From positions 124,001 to 188,000 of the forward strand of contig CAVTHA010000015.1 of assembly GCA_963734435.1 (NCBI GenBank): 64,000 bases of DNA, written 5' to 3'. Below are positions 25,044-34,491 of the stretch, piece by piece. Below the pieces are notes generated by a model. The model saw nothing but the letters and a program-made list of their open reading frames with translations. It did no database searches and was not told the DNA's origin. This stretch comes from Bog-756 sp963734435. Its GTDB lineage: Bacteria; Actinomycetota; Acidimicrobiia; Acidimicrobiales; RAAP-2. The translations under genes were made by a program, and so were the position numbers. Every line of letters starts with the position of its first letter. The first letter of the stretch is position 1.

Positions 25044-26129
25044 TCAGGGTCGAGCAGAGGATTTCGCCAATCTCGCCAGCACTTCGTCGACGACCTCGGT
25101 GGTCGATGCACTGCCCCCGAGATCGAAGGTCCGCACGCCGTCGGCTGCAGCACCGAGGGTCGCATTCCGAATCGCCTGCGCGGCACTGGCAATGCCCGGG
25201 TCTCCCCGCATGGCGGCATGGTCGAGTACTGCGGCACAGGCCAAGAGCATCGCCATCGGATTGGCTAGGTCCTTGCCGGCGAGCGAGGGCGCAGTACCGT
25301 GCGGCGCCTCGGCCATGGCCACCAACGGGCGCAGCTCGTCGTCCAGTGCCAGCAGAACCGACTCAGCTCCACCGATCGAGCCGAACAGTGCCAGCACGAG
25401 GTCAGAGATGCAATCGCCATCCCGATTCAGTGCCGGAACGACGAGCGCCCGATCGCTCGCCTCGGTGAGGAGGCCGGCGTAAGCCGCGTCCACCAGGGTC
25501 GGCTGGTAGTCGACGTCCGGATGGCGGGCTGCGGCGGCGTCCATCTCTTCTTTCAACAGCGCCTCGTAAACGGTCGAGACCGTCCACTTCGGTCCACCGT
25601 AGACGCACGCCTTCATCCTCAAGGCGGTCCGGAACGCATACTCGGCGACGGCCCGACACGTGCCCCGTTCGATGCGCTCAGTCCGCCATGCCGTCTCGTC
25701 TCTGGCGCCCGGTGGTCCAGACCGACCCTCCTCGGCACCGTAGGCGTCGCCGACCGCCATGCGCACTACCACGATTGGGTGTACCACGGGGGCGCGCGGA
25801 ACGACCCCGGGGATACGTCTACCGGTGCGCACGATGACCGAACCACGAACCTCTTCGCGCAGGATCCGATTGGGCGAACCGACATCGCCGAACTCCGGCG
25901 GGGTGATGGTCGCCGCCTTCAAGCCGAGGCCGGCACGGAGCATGGCGTGGGCGGCGCTGCGCACCACGTCGTTGTTGGTCTGGCGCCGATTCTCCAGCGA
26001 AAGGTCGAACCGCTGGAGCTCGATGGCCAGTCCGAGCACGCCTGGCTCCATCACGCGAAGGGCCTGCTCCAGCAACTCCTGCCCGGTCTGGTCCCCCTCG
26101 CAGACGACGACTGCGATCCGATCTGCCAT
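25044..26129 (-). CDS. Isocitrate/isopropylmalate dehydrogenase family protein
   Basis: A 361-residue beta-decarboxylating dehydrogenase family member. The N-terminal strand-turn is EGDQTGQEL in place of the usual GDGIGPE. The substrate loop reads SPNRILREEV. The region of the metal-binding Asps is NRDGDCISDLVLALFGSIGGAES. The NAD loop is EAPHGTAPSLAGKDLANPMA, matching the family's E-P-V-HGSAPDIAGKGIANP. The departures in the first motif and in the arginine segment suggest a divergent 2-hydroxyacid substrate rather than isocitrate or isopropylmalate. No leuCD or other leucine genes are nearby, though an acetolactate-synthase-like gene lies 530 bp upstream on the same strand. Confidence 0.82.
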   Translation of the reverse strand: MADRIAVVVCEGDQTGQELLEQALRVMEPGVLGLAIELQRFDLSLENRRQTNNDVVRSAAHAMLRAGLGLKAATITPPEFGDVGSPNRILREEVRGSVIVRTGRRIPGVVPRAPVVHPIVVVRMAVGDAYGAEEGRSGPPGARDETAWRTERIERGTCRAVAEYAFRTALRMKACVYGGPKWTVSTVYEALLKEEMDAAAARHPDVDYQPTLVDAAYAGLLTEASDRALVVPALNRDGDCISDLVLALFGSIGGAESVLLALDDELRPLVAMAEAPHGTAPSLAGKDLANPMAMLLACAAVLDHAAMRGDPGIASAAQAIRNATLGAAADGVRTFDLGGSASTTEVVDEVLARLAKSSARP

Positions 26130-26265
26130 GACATTGACGCTCGCGGACAGCGCCGGGTCTCGCCAACCCTCCTCGGTGATGACGAAGATGAGTACGAGGA
26201 TCGCCGGCCTGTTGACGCTTCGCTAGCATTCTCCCCACGCCGGGGCCGACAGCGAGGAGCAAGGC

Positions 26266-26604
26266 ATGGACCAGGAGACGGCCAGGGCGCTGCTTCGTTC
26301 GGATCGGGCCCGCACGCAGCGTCTTCTGGCCGAAGTGACTGGGGCAGGGCAGGCTGATCGAACGGCGGCCGATCAGCCTGGGGATATGTTCGATTCGGCC
26401 CAGCCTCTCATCGAGCAAGGTACAGACGACTCCGTCGTTGCTGAGCTGCAGCGCCATCTGGAGGCGATCGATCGCGCCGAGGAGCGCGTGGAGGCCGGCA
26501 CATACGGTTACTCGGTTCGGAGTGGTCAGCCGATACCAGACGATCGGCTCGAAGCAGATCCGACCGCGGAGCTAACGGTTGAGGAGGCTCGCCAAGCTAG
26601 GTGA
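26266..26604 (+). CDS. DksA/TraR-like protein lacking all zinc-finger cysteines
   Basis: A 112-residue protein with an N-terminal coiled-coil-like helix pair (about 1-70) and the DksA/TraR C-terminal pattern EAGTYGYSVRSGQPIPDDRLEA. Classical members read GTYGxCxxCGxPIxxxRLEA...CxxC. Here every Cys is replaced (Ser, Arg, Thr, Val), so no zinc can be bound in the usual way. Such cysteine-free forms may still insert into the RNA polymerase secondary channel or act independently. It is divergent from the isopropylmalate-dehydrogenase-like gene (136 bp gap). Assignment rests on the pattern of the last 45 residues. Confidence 0.72.
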   Translation: MDQETARALLRSDRARTQRLLAEVTGAGQADRTAADQPGDMFDSAQPLIEQGTDDSVVAELQRHLEAIDRAEERVEAGTYGYSVRSGQPIPDDRLEADPTAELTVEEARQAR

Positions 26605-26657
26605 GCGGACATCGAGCAGAGGGCGGGGTGCTGGGACGGAAGCTATCGGCGGTCCGC

Positions 26658-28320
26658 TCAGGACAGAGATTCATCGAGTTCACCGAGCGAGCGGATCAGT
26701 TCGCGGTTGGCTGAGTAGTCGACGGGACAGGCGATCACCGACACGGTGTGGTCAGCGAGCGCGGTGCGCAGAGTCGGCAGGAGCTCACTTGCCGCATTGA
26801 TTCGGTAGCCAACCGCTCCGAAGCTCTGGGCGTAGGTGACGAAGTCCGGATTGGCGAAGGTGGTGTCCACGTCATGACCGAGCTCGAGCTCCATCTTCCA
26901 ACTGATCAGGCCGTAGGCGTCATCCACCCAGATCAGGATCACCATGGCGATCTGCTGGCGGAGCGCGGTCTCGATTTCCTGGGAGTTCATGAGGAAGCCC
27001 CCGTCGCCCGTGGCCACCAGCACCCGGGCCTCCGGGCAGGCGATCTTGGCACCAATCGCACCGGGTACCGACCAGCCCATCGTGGACAGACCGTTGGAGA
27101 TGAGACAGGTGTTGGGAGCGAAAGTGGGATAGAGGCGCGCCATCGACATCTTGAGCGCTCCGGTATCCACCAGCACGATGTCCTCACGGCCGAGAGCGGC
27201 CCTCGTATCGGCCACAATGCGAGCCGGGGCGAGTGGGAAGCGGTCGTCGGCCCGCCCACGCTCGAGTTCATCGGCCAAGAGACCGCGAATCCGCTGTTCG
27301 TCGCCATCCTGATCGAAGGTCCGGGTCACCGCGGCGGCGAGCGCATCGAGGCTTCGGCCCATCTCTGCCTGCAGCCCGACCGCCACGTTGTAGTGACGAT
27401 CGACTTCGGCGGGAAATCGATGAACGTGAATGATGCGTTTGTCACCCTGCGGGTTGATCCGTATCGGGTCGAACTCCTGGAGCTCGTAGCCGACCGTCAC
27501 GATTGCATCGGCGCGGTCGAAACCGAAGTTGACGTAGTCGTGACGCATGAAGCCGACGGCCCCCAAGGCCAGCGGATGGTCGTCCGGAAAGACCCCCTTA
27601 CCGTGGAATGTGGTGGCCACAGGTATGCGCAGGGCTTCGGCGAAGTTGCAGAGGCTCTTTGAGGCGTCGGCCCGCGTCGCTGCCGTGCCCAGCCAGGACG
27701 ATGGGGTTGATGGCGTCCTGCAGAATGGACGCAGCCCGACCTATTTGTTCTGGCGAGGGCTCGTCAGGTCGGGGGATGTTGATCGGCAGAGGCGCAGCAC
27801 CGATTGGGGCCGTCGCCGACTCGATATCCTCCGGCACGGCCAGGAAGACGGCACCCGGGCGTTCGGTCTGGGAGAGTTTGAAAGCCTTCCGGACCATCTC
27901 GGGTACGGCGCCCGGCGTCGCTATCAGTGCCGACCACTTGGTGATTGGCGCGAACATCGAAACCACGTCCACGCCCTGGTGGGACTCTTTGAAGCTGCGA
28001 TCCATCCCGACCTGGGCGGAGAGCGCGATCACCGGCGTGGAGTTGGTGGTGGCATCGGCGGCACCGAGGATCAAGTTGATGGCACCGGGGCCGAGTGTCG
28101 CCGAGCAGACGCCGGCCTGCCCCGTCAACCGTCCGTAGGTCTCAGCCATGAACGACGCCCCTTGCTCGTGGCGTACGAGCACATAGCGGATGGAGGACCG
28201 GGACAGGGCCTCGACCAGGCGAATGTTCTCCTCGCCCGGGATCCCGAACACATGGGTCACGCCCTCACTCTCCAGACAGCGGACCACCAGCTCGGCAACA
28301 CTCGGTGAAGGTTGGGCCAC
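26658..28320 (-). pseudogene. Acetolactate-synthase-like TPP-dependent enzyme, one frameshift
   Basis: Starts at 28320 and encodes the PYR domain: FGIPGEENIRL, the catalytic Glu in RHEQGASFMAETYGRLTG, and TLGPGAINL. Near 27668-27684 one extra base shifts the frame within the linker (LAGHGS | ARADASKSLCNF). The rest continues in the next frame: ATTFHGKG and GFMRHDYVN of the central domain, then the PP domain with TGDGGFLMNSQEIETA, the GDG...N type ThDP-Mg motif. Repaired length is about 553 residues, normal for the catalytic subunit. No small subunit gene is adjacent, so it may be a catabolic ALS or another pyruvate-condensing enzyme. All motifs survive, so a sequence error is as likely as decay. 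Confidence 0.8.
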
Positions 28321-28521
28321 GCCCCGAATCTAAAGGACCGGCGCCGACCTCGCCGTCGGGCCTCGCCAGGAGGTTCGACCGTGCTGGAGCGGGAGAAGGG
28401 CATGGCTATGGCTCGGCTCGGTCCGAGGACGTTTCCTGCAGTTCGTGTCGCCCCGGACTAGAAGTTGCCGATTCGGGGTAGGGTCGGGTCGACAGGTCGC
28501 CTATCTCGGTAGGGGGTCAGA

Positions 28522-28998
28522 GTGTCTGGATTCGATGCTGCCGCCGTCGCCACCAAATGGCTGGGCGCCTGGACCTCAGGCGACCTTGCCACCGCTCGGT
28601 CGCTCCTTCGAGATGACGTCAGCTTCGTCGGTCCATTCGGTACCAACCAAGGCGTTGAGGGCTACGTGGCCCAGCTCGAGGGGCTGTCGAAGATCGTCAG
28701 GGGCGCCGAGCAACAGAAGGTGATCGTCGACGGCGACGACGTGTGTGTCCTCTACGACCTCCTGACCGTTCCGGCCGGCCCGCTGCCCACTTCGAGCTGG
28801 TATCACATCGCCGACGGAAAGATCGATGCCGTGCGGACCTACTTCGATGCAAGGCTGCTCGCCCACACCGACGACTCGCCGTCCAGGAGCTCTAGCCCTA
28901 GCAATCGAACTGCGGCCGGACCGGGATCCGACCCGGCCACCTTGCCGGTGTTCTGTTCAGCGGAGATGGAGATCGCTGAGTGGGAAGGCCCGCCGTAG
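28522..28998 (+). CDS. SnoaL/NTF2-like polyketide-cyclase-fold protein
   Basis: A 158-residue protein. Residues 1-115 show the NTF2-like alpha+beta barrel pattern: an amphipathic first helix (ATKWLGAWTSGDL), LLRDDVSFVGPFG, then strands ending in WYHIADGKIDAVRTYFDAR. The family includes cyclases, dehydratases and small-ligand binders; no catalytic set is obvious here. After residue 120 there is a Ser/Pro-rich tail without family similarity, possibly a read-through extension. GTG 28522 is behind AGGGGG. It is a single-gene unit between two divergent or unrelated neighbours; the 200 bp upstream show nothing recognisable. Confidence 0.75.
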   Translation: MSGFDAAAVATKWLGAWTSGDLATARSLLRDDVSFVGPFGTNQGVEGYVAQLEGLSKIVRGAEQQKVIVDGDDVCVLYDLLTVPAGPLPTSSWYHIADGKIDAVRTYFDARLLAHTDDSPSRSSSPSNRTAAGPGSDPATLPVFCSAEMEIAEWEGPP

Positions 28999-29041
28999 CC
29001 CGAGCCTGGCTGGCCACGGTGGACAGTCGGAGAACCAGGGC

Positions 29042-31621
29042 TCAGCTCACCAGCAACGACTGCAGCGCATGCGGGGGCATGTCGAATGTCACGGTTCCGT
29101 CAACGACATCGATGAGTTCACCGGTGGGTGTCTCGTCCAGGCGTACCGCGACCACCGACACTGAGGGCTTGGCGAATCGAAGGTGCGCTTCGAGACACTC
29201 GTCGGTCGGGTTGAGAACGCGCACGATCAACCCCTGTCCGTCGGTGGCGGGTTTGACGGCACTGAGCGAGAGTGGACGCGGGCTCAGCTCCAGCAGCGCG
29301 ACGCCTGGGCTCAACAGAGGCGTGTCACCGGCGGGTACCGCCCGCAGTCCCAGTTCGGCATCGAGAGCGATGGTGGGGTCGGTATCGGCCGCGAGTACCA
29401 GGCGAGCGCCGAGTGGGCCCCGGCACTGGGCGCCCGGCGCGGGCATCCCCGGGCCAGCTTGAACGGGGCGGGTACGGAGGTCGCCGCGACTGAGCCAACC
29501 CACTGCCCGAAGCAGCGTCACAGCGATGGTCCCCTCGGCTGTCACTTCCGCTTCGGGGAGGCCGGGTGCACCGACCATGAGGCCGTTGGCGGCGACCCAT
29601 CCCTGACTCGGAAAGGTGGTCGGTGCGGGATGGACCCAGCGGTGGTCATCGACAGGTTGCGTTGATCGAGTCGCGATATCGAACGTGGTCGACGCACGGA
29701 ACTGGTCAATCGGGCCACCGGTTGGGAACAAGAGTCGCAGGCGATGGTCATCGGCCGTGTTGTCGACGGTCACGACGACGTCGACTCGTTCGAGACCGGG
29801 TGCCACCCGTGCCTCAATCTTGACCAAGCACATGGTCGTCGTGCCGGTCCGCGCTGTTCGATCGGCGTTGAGCCCGGTAGGGAGGGCGTATCGGCGGGTG
29901 ATGGACAGCGTCTGGATGCCGCTCGAGTGCCGCCGCCGTTCGACCGAGATGGAGGCCGGGTCGGTGACGACCGGGCCGAGGGGGTCGGCGTCGTAGCTGT
30001 CACCTCGGTCGCCGCAGTCCTCCACGGCGGCGAGCCCGGACCACTGGCCCGCCCCAAATCGGACGGTGAGCGTCCCGTTGGCCGCGGCCAATACGCCGAT
30101 GCCGCCGGCCGCGATCCGTCCCTCGTCGACGGTGTCGGGTGTCGCGTCATCGGTCGGAGCGACAGTGACCTGACGCCATCCGAATGCTGGAACGTCCGCC
30201 ACGACCACTTCAAGATCGACCGGTGCCGCGGAGGTGATCACTTGGAATCGAGTCGGGTCGTCCGGTGCCACGGTCCTCGCCGGGTGGCCGTCAACGGTGA
30301 ACCCGGCTCGAGTGAGTCCGGCGAGTATCGATGGATGGAGGTCTTGCGCATCGCCGGCCAGGCGGAGAGGTGGGAAGCCGTCGATGGGGATGCGCACCAC
30401 GTCGGTGCGGGGGTGGGGGGAGGGGTTGAACACGCCAACGTCGAAATGGTCCGACCAGGGCGTGCGTCGCTCGGTTCCGAGTCCGCTGAGCCGCTCGAGC
30501 ACCCTGGTGGCAGTGGAGACGGCGAGGCCTTCGGCTGTGTCAAAACGGCCTTGCATCTGTTCATGAACCGCATCAATCGAGCATCCGCACAGGGAATCGT
30601 GAGCCTGGTTTGCCAGCAGCGACCGCCACGCCAGCCGCAAAGCTGGGCGTTCGTCGGGAGCGTCAAACCAACGTCCGAGCGCCGCCCAAGGCTCAGCCCA
30701 CCCCAACAGCGATGTCTCGGCTCGCCGATTCCGGAGCTTCAAGGCCATGCGTGACGACCACACCCCAGGGAGGAGAATGGCCAGGCGGCCTCCTACGAGC
30801 TCCCCCGTAAACCGTGGCAGATCGTGGCCGTCCAATGCCATGGCCACATAGTCCTCGAGCAGTCCGCGGCAGACCGACCATCCCGTTGCGGCGGCGAGCG
30901 CCTTGCACACCTCACCAGTGTTCCGGTCGGGCAACGCATGGTCGACGCCATTCATGAACAAGACGGCTTCACCATCATCCGAGGCAAGCTGCTCTCCCAA
31001 ATCGGTCAGGCGTTCGACCGCCTCTTCGATGTTGCTGGGCAGCGCTGACGCGCCGAAATACCCCTTGGTGAGTAGGCAGGCCGGGATCTCCGATCCGTCG
31101 GGTGCCACCCACGCGTAGGTCGGTCCGAGGACGTCGATCTCAGACCCGTTGCCACGCCAATAGACAAAGGCATCCAGGTCGAAGCCCACGAAGATCTGCG
31201 GGAACTGTGCCGGATGCCCAAAGGAGTCCGGCGTGTAGGCCACCCGGGACACGGGACCGAATTCCTTTGCCACCCGGCGGCCCTCCAGCAAGTTGCGGAC
31301 ATGGGCCTCACCGCCAGGAAGCAAGGAGTCGGGCTGGACGTACCAGGGCCCGACCCCGATACGACCGCTCCGACACGCGTCGACCAATTCGGCACGACGT
31401 TCGGGGCGAACCTCCAAGTAGTCATCGAGCACGATCGATTGGCCATCCAGGAGAAAACGCCACCCTGGGTCCTCACCGAGCAGCTCCAGCACCCGGTCTA
31501 TGGCGTCAACCAGCCTCCCCCGGAAGCCTTCAAAGGTTCGATACCACTCACGATCCCAATGCGTGTGGGACACCAGCACACACCGAAGGCCGCTGGGTCG
31601 GTCCATACCAGAGTCTGACAT
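29042..31621 (-). CDS. Glycoside hydrolase family 38 alpha-mannosidase
   Basis: An 859-residue cytoplasmic GH38 enzyme. The N-terminal catalytic barrel begins with VSHTHWDREW, in which His19/21 and Asp23 are zinc or substrate ligands. The nucleophile region is YTPDSFGHPAQFPQI (Asp132). After the three-helix bundle comes the large C-terminal beta-sandwich typical of the family. It removes alpha-linked mannose, or mannosyl-glycerate as in MngB. There is no signal peptide. The ATG lies 2 bp from a 14-bp tandem repeat and has no real Shine-Dalgarno. The GHMP kinase gene precedes it by 67 bp on the same strand, so a small operon for a mannose-type sugar is likely. Confidence 0.92.
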   Translation of the reverse strand: MSDSGMDRPSGLRCVLVSHTHWDREWYRTFEGFRGRLVDAIDRVLELLGEDPGWRFLLDGQSIVLDDYLEVRPERRAELVDACRSGRIGVGPWYVQPDSLLPGGEAHVRNLLEGRRVAKEFGPVSRVAYTPDSFGHPAQFPQIFVGFDLDAFVYWRGNGSEIDVLGPTYAWVAPDGSEIPACLLTKGYFGASALPSNIEEAVERLTDLGEQLASDDGEAVLFMNGVDHALPDRNTGEVCKALAAATGWSVCRGLLEDYVAMALDGHDLPRFTGELVGGRLAILLPGVWSSRMALKLRNRRAETSLLGWAEPWAALGRWFDAPDERPALRLAWRSLLANQAHDSLCGCSIDAVHEQMQGRFDTAEGLAVSTATRVLERLSGLGTERRTPWSDHFDVGVFNPSPHPRTDVVRIPIDGFPPLRLAGDAQDLHPSILAGLTRAGFTVDGHPARTVAPDDPTRFQVITSAAPVDLEVVVADVPAFGWRQVTVAPTDDATPDTVDEGRIAAGGIGVLAAANGTLTVRFGAGQWSGLAAVEDCGDRGDSYDADPLGPVVTDPASISVERRRHSSGIQTLSITRRYALPTGLNADRTARTGTTTMCLVKIEARVAPGLERVDVVVTVDNTADDHRLRLLFPTGGPIDQFRASTTFDIATRSTQPVDDHRWVHPAPTTFPSQGWVAANGLMVGAPGLPEAEVTAEGTIAVTLLRAVGWLSRGDLRTRPVQAGPGMPAPGAQCRGPLGARLVLAADTDPTIALDAELGLRAVPAGDTPLLSPGVALLELSPRPLSLSAVKPATDGQGLIVRVLNPTDECLEAHLRFAKPSVSVVAVRLDETPTGELIDVVDGTVTFDMPPHALQSLLVS

Positions 31622-31623
31622 CC

Positions 31624-31679
31624 CACCGGCGCCGCATCACCGGCGCCGCATCACCGGCGCCGCATCACCTGCGCCGCAT
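31624..31679. repeat. Four 14-bp tandem repeats at the alpha-mannosidase start
   Basis: CACCGGCGCCGCAT is repeated three times exactly and once with one change (G to T), filling 56 bp between the kinase stop and the mannosidase ATG. It takes up nearly the whole leader, including where the ribosome-binding site should be. Each unit contains the palindrome GGCGCC and, on the minus strand, an ATG. Confidence 0.95.
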
Positions 31680-31688
31680 CGCGGGCAC

Positions 31689-32693
31689 CTAGAGGGCCCC
31701 TCGGACCTGCAGCCCGAGCGAGCTGACTCGGATGGGGAGTATCCGGTACCGAGGGTCAGAGTCTGCGACACACAGTTCAAAGGCCTCCCTGGCCCGCTCG
31801 GTAGCCGTCAAGACCGTGATCGAGCCGCCATCTCCGCCGGCACCGTTGACCTTCCACCCGAGAGCCCCACGCCTTGCCGCCATCTCCAACACGGTTCCGG
31901 CGTCCGTACCGACGAGACCCGGATGCAAGGAGCGTTGGGCTTCCGTGTTCTCGATCATCGCCTGACCGAAGGCGGTGAGATCCTGAGTGAGGACGGCGTC
32001 GCGGCCTGCGATGGCCGCGGCTCGCAGCCGGTCGAATGGCTCCGACTCACGAGATCCGAGGTTTTGGATGACTTGGCGGTGCAGGTCGGAGGAATTGTGG
32101 GCTCGACCGAGAAACACCACGGTCAGGCGGCGGTCGAGTTGGTCCCAGGCCGGCAGGGTGCGAACTGTGGTCTCGGGATACGGTTCGACTTCGAGGTAGT
32201 TGATCCCGCCGGTCACCGCGCTCAGCTGGTCCTGGATCCCGCTCTCGCCGAGAGTTTCGACCTCGAGCCGATGTGCCGCGTACGCCACGTCGCGTGGCAG
32301 CATCCGCTCGTGGCGCATCGACACCAGCCCGCCCACCAGGGCAACGGCCACCGCGGCGGAGGTACCAACCCCGCCACCCGCCGGGACAGAGGAGCGCACC
32401 GTCACTTCCACATTCAGCCCGTCTGGTGGTGGGAAGGCGTCGATGGCGGCTTCCAGCAACGGGTGTCGGCCGACCGCGGATACTCCGGGGACGATTGGGT
32501 ATCGATCGCCGAACTGTTCGACGTGGAGCACGACCGGATGCGGGCCCTCTTGCGCGCTGATCGATACCTCGATCCCCGGTCTGACGGCAATGTTCAACAC
32601 CCGCCCCGGACCCCCGAACCATGAGTCGGTCCAACCGCCGATGTCGCAAATCCTCACCGAGGCCGAGGCTCTGATCATCCTTCCGTACCCCAC
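31689..32693 (-). CDS. GHMP-family sugar kinase (heptose/fucose/mannose kinase-like)
   Basis: A 334-residue GHMP kinase. The N-terminal RASASVRICDIGGWTDSWF resembles the sugar-recognition strand of L-fucokinase and D-glycero-D-manno-heptose kinase (HddA). The ATP loop is PAGGGVGTSAAVAVAL. The C-terminal motif 3 reads GWKVNGAGGDGGSITVL. The resemblance to HddA-type enzymes is in the order and spacing of motifs, not proof of substrate. Located directly upstream of the alpha-mannosidase on the same strand, it could phosphorylate the sugar that enzyme releases. Confidence 0.85.
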   Translation of the reverse strand: MGYGRMIRASASVRICDIGGWTDSWFGGPGRVLNIAVRPGIEVSISAQEGPHPVVLHVEQFGDRYPIVPGVSAVGRHPLLEAAIDAFPPPDGLNVEVTVRSSVPAGGGVGTSAAVAVALVGGLVSMRHERMLPRDVAYAAHRLEVETLGESGIQDQLSAVTGGINYLEVEPYPETTVRTLPAWDQLDRRLTVVFLGRAHNSSDLHRQVIQNLGSRESEPFDRLRAAAIAGRDAVLTQDLTAFGQAMIENTEAQRSLHPGLVGTDAGTVLEMAARRGALGWKVNGAGGDGGSITVLTATERAREAFELCVADSDPRYRILPIRVSSLGLQVRGAL

Positions 32694-32966
32694 CTATTCA
32701 TCGGGAAGCGACTCATTCGTCAGGGAGCGACTCGGGGCATCCCGCGGATCAAGGGCGAGACTGGCGAGACTGCCATGCTACGCGGGGGGTGTCTGTCGGA
32801 TCGGCACCGCCGGTTCGAAAATCTCCTCGTCCGCTCCAAAGGTTTGGTCCTCGTGGACGAGTGGTTCGAGCCGGACGACGACCGCGCTGGGGGGGGCTGA
32901 CCGATACCATCGGGCCGGGTCCGGCGTTTCGCGGGATCCGACCCCTATACCGACAAGAGGATGTGG

Positions 32967-33971
32967 ATGGACGACGAGCCCCTCGGCAACGATCAGGTCG
33001 GGACCGAGCGAATCTCGACTGGGGATCTGCCCTCGGATGCCGAAGTGCAGGGGCTTGTCTCTGCTGCATACGAGCGTTTTCGTCATCTCGACGAAGGGAC
33101 CGTACCCGAGTACATCCCTGCCCTGGCAGGAGCGTCGCCGAACGCCTTCGGGGCGTGCGTAGCCGGGGTGCACGGGCGGCTCTTCGCCATCGGCGACGCC
33201 GAGCAGGAGTTCACGATTCAAAGCATCGCCAAGGTCTTTGTCTTCGCCTTGGTCTGTCAGATCCTCGGGCCTGAAGAGGCACGTCGAAAACTCGGCGTCA
33301 ATAGCACCGGCCTACCCTTCGACTCGGTGATGGCAATCGAACTCAATGCCGATCGCACCATGAACCCCATGGTCAACGCCGGCGCTTTGGCCACTACCAG
33401 CTTGGTACCTGGCGCCACCGCCGACGAGCAGTTCGAGTGCGTCGTCACCGCCCTCTCACGATTCGCAGGACGGCGGCTGGTGATGGACGAGGGTGTCTAC
33501 GAATCCGAGGCAGCCACCAACTTTCGCAACCGTGGTATCGCCCACCTCCTCTATGGGTACGGGCGCATGTACTGTGACCCCGAGGTCGCCACCGACGTCT
33601 ACACCCGGCAATGTGCCCTGCGAGTCAGCGCACGGGACCTGGCCGTCATGGGGGCCACGCTGGCCGATGGTGGGGTGAACCCGATCACTGGCGAGCGGGC
33701 CATCGAGACCCGCCACTGCCGGCGAGTCTTGGCCGTGCTGGCCACGTCCGGACTGTACGAGCGCTCTGGCGAATGGCTCTACGACGTTGGGCTGCCCGGC
33801 AAGAGTGGTATCAGTGGGGGCATCGTGACGGTGTCGCCGGGTAAAGGAGGTGTCGGCACGTTCTCCCCGCCTCTCGACGCAGCCGGCAACAGCGTGCGGG
33901 GTCAGCGGATAACGACGTATCTCTCAGAGGCACTCGGGCTCAACCTCTTCGCCTCTGCTCCTCCGCCCTGA
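32967..33971 (+). CDS. glsA: Glutaminase
   Basis: A 334-residue serine-dependent beta-lactamase-like glutaminase that converts glutamine to glutamate and ammonia. It has the catalytic Ser-x-x-Lys (QSIAKVF, Ser86/Lys89), NPMVNAGAL, a YGYGRMYCD segment around the active-site Tyr, and the KSGISGGI strand near the C-terminus. ATG 32967 is preferred because AAGAGG lies 6 nt upstream; ATG 32961 directly abuts that site. Length is normal for the family. The 270 bp upstream contain no gene I can recognise. Confidence 0.93.
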   Translation: MDDEPLGNDQVGTERISTGDLPSDAEVQGLVSAAYERFRHLDEGTVPEYIPALAGASPNAFGACVAGVHGRLFAIGDAEQEFTIQSIAKVFVFALVCQILGPEEARRKLGVNSTGLPFDSVMAIELNADRTMNPMVNAGALATTSLVPGATADEQFECVVTALSRFAGRRLVMDEGVYESEAATNFRNRGIAHLLYGYGRMYCDPEVATDVYTRQCALRVSARDLAVMGATLADGGVNPITGERAIETRHCRRVLAVLATSGLYERSGEWLYDVGLPGKSGISGGIVTVSPGKGGVGTFSPPLDAAGNSVRGQRITTYLSEALGLNLFASAPPP

Positions 33972-34013
33972 GGGAACCGCCGTCGGCATGGTTTGCGGAC
34001 GAGCAATGTGCGC

Positions 34014-34481
34014 CTAACGACCGGCCCGGTGCTCGGATCGTCGCTTGATCACTGAGAGCATTCGCCTCACCGCCACCACGTGCCCGCCCGACCGGACGAC
34101 CAAGAGCCGGTAGAGGCCGCCGGCCAAGCCGGGAAACTCCGCCCGACTTTGGGCCCGGAGCATTGTCCGCCCGCGGCCGGTTTGTTCGATGCGGAATATC
34201 AGCGCATACGACGAGAAACGGTGACGCCCCTCGAGCTTCAATTCGTGATCCGGGATCACACTGACGACCCGAAAACCGGGGATCGTCGATCCCTCGGCAA
34301 GCGGGCGTCGACCGGACGCAGAGGAGTTCGCGCACCCAACTGCCCGGGCGTAGATGGCAGAGCTTGCTCGGGAGAAGGCCTCCTCGACTCCTCGGAGAAG
34401 GACTGGCCAGACCTCGTCGGCATCGGCCGCGATGATCGTCGTGTGTTCGTCCAGATGCGGCAGCTCAGAGATCTGCACCAC
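34014..34481 (-). CDS. SRPBCC (START-like) family protein
   Basis: A 155-residue protein with the helix-grip pattern: an N-terminal DADEVWPVLL helix after the first strand, the strand block FRVVSVIPDHELKLEGRHRFSSYAL, and a long C-terminal helix ending in a basic tail (VRRMLSVIKRRSEHRAGR). These proteins bind hydrophobic ligands or lipids. GTG 34481 starts it. A 33-codon membrane ORF lies 10 bp upstream on the same strand, so the two are probably translated from one mRNA. Function unknown. Confidence 0.72.
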   Translation of the reverse strand: MVQISELPHLDEHTTIIAADADEVWPVLLRGVEEAFSRASSAIYARAVGCANSSASGRRPLAEGSTIPGFRVVSVIPDHELKLEGRHRFSSYALIFRIEQTGRGRTMLRAQSRAEFPGLAGGLYRLLVVRSGGHVVAVRRMLSVIKRRSEHRAGR

Positions 34482-34491
34482 CCTCTAGTGC

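Noticed and set aside
28384..28461. 26-codon frame before the SnoaL-like gene
   Set aside because: No ribosome site, no notable composition, and no family resemblance.
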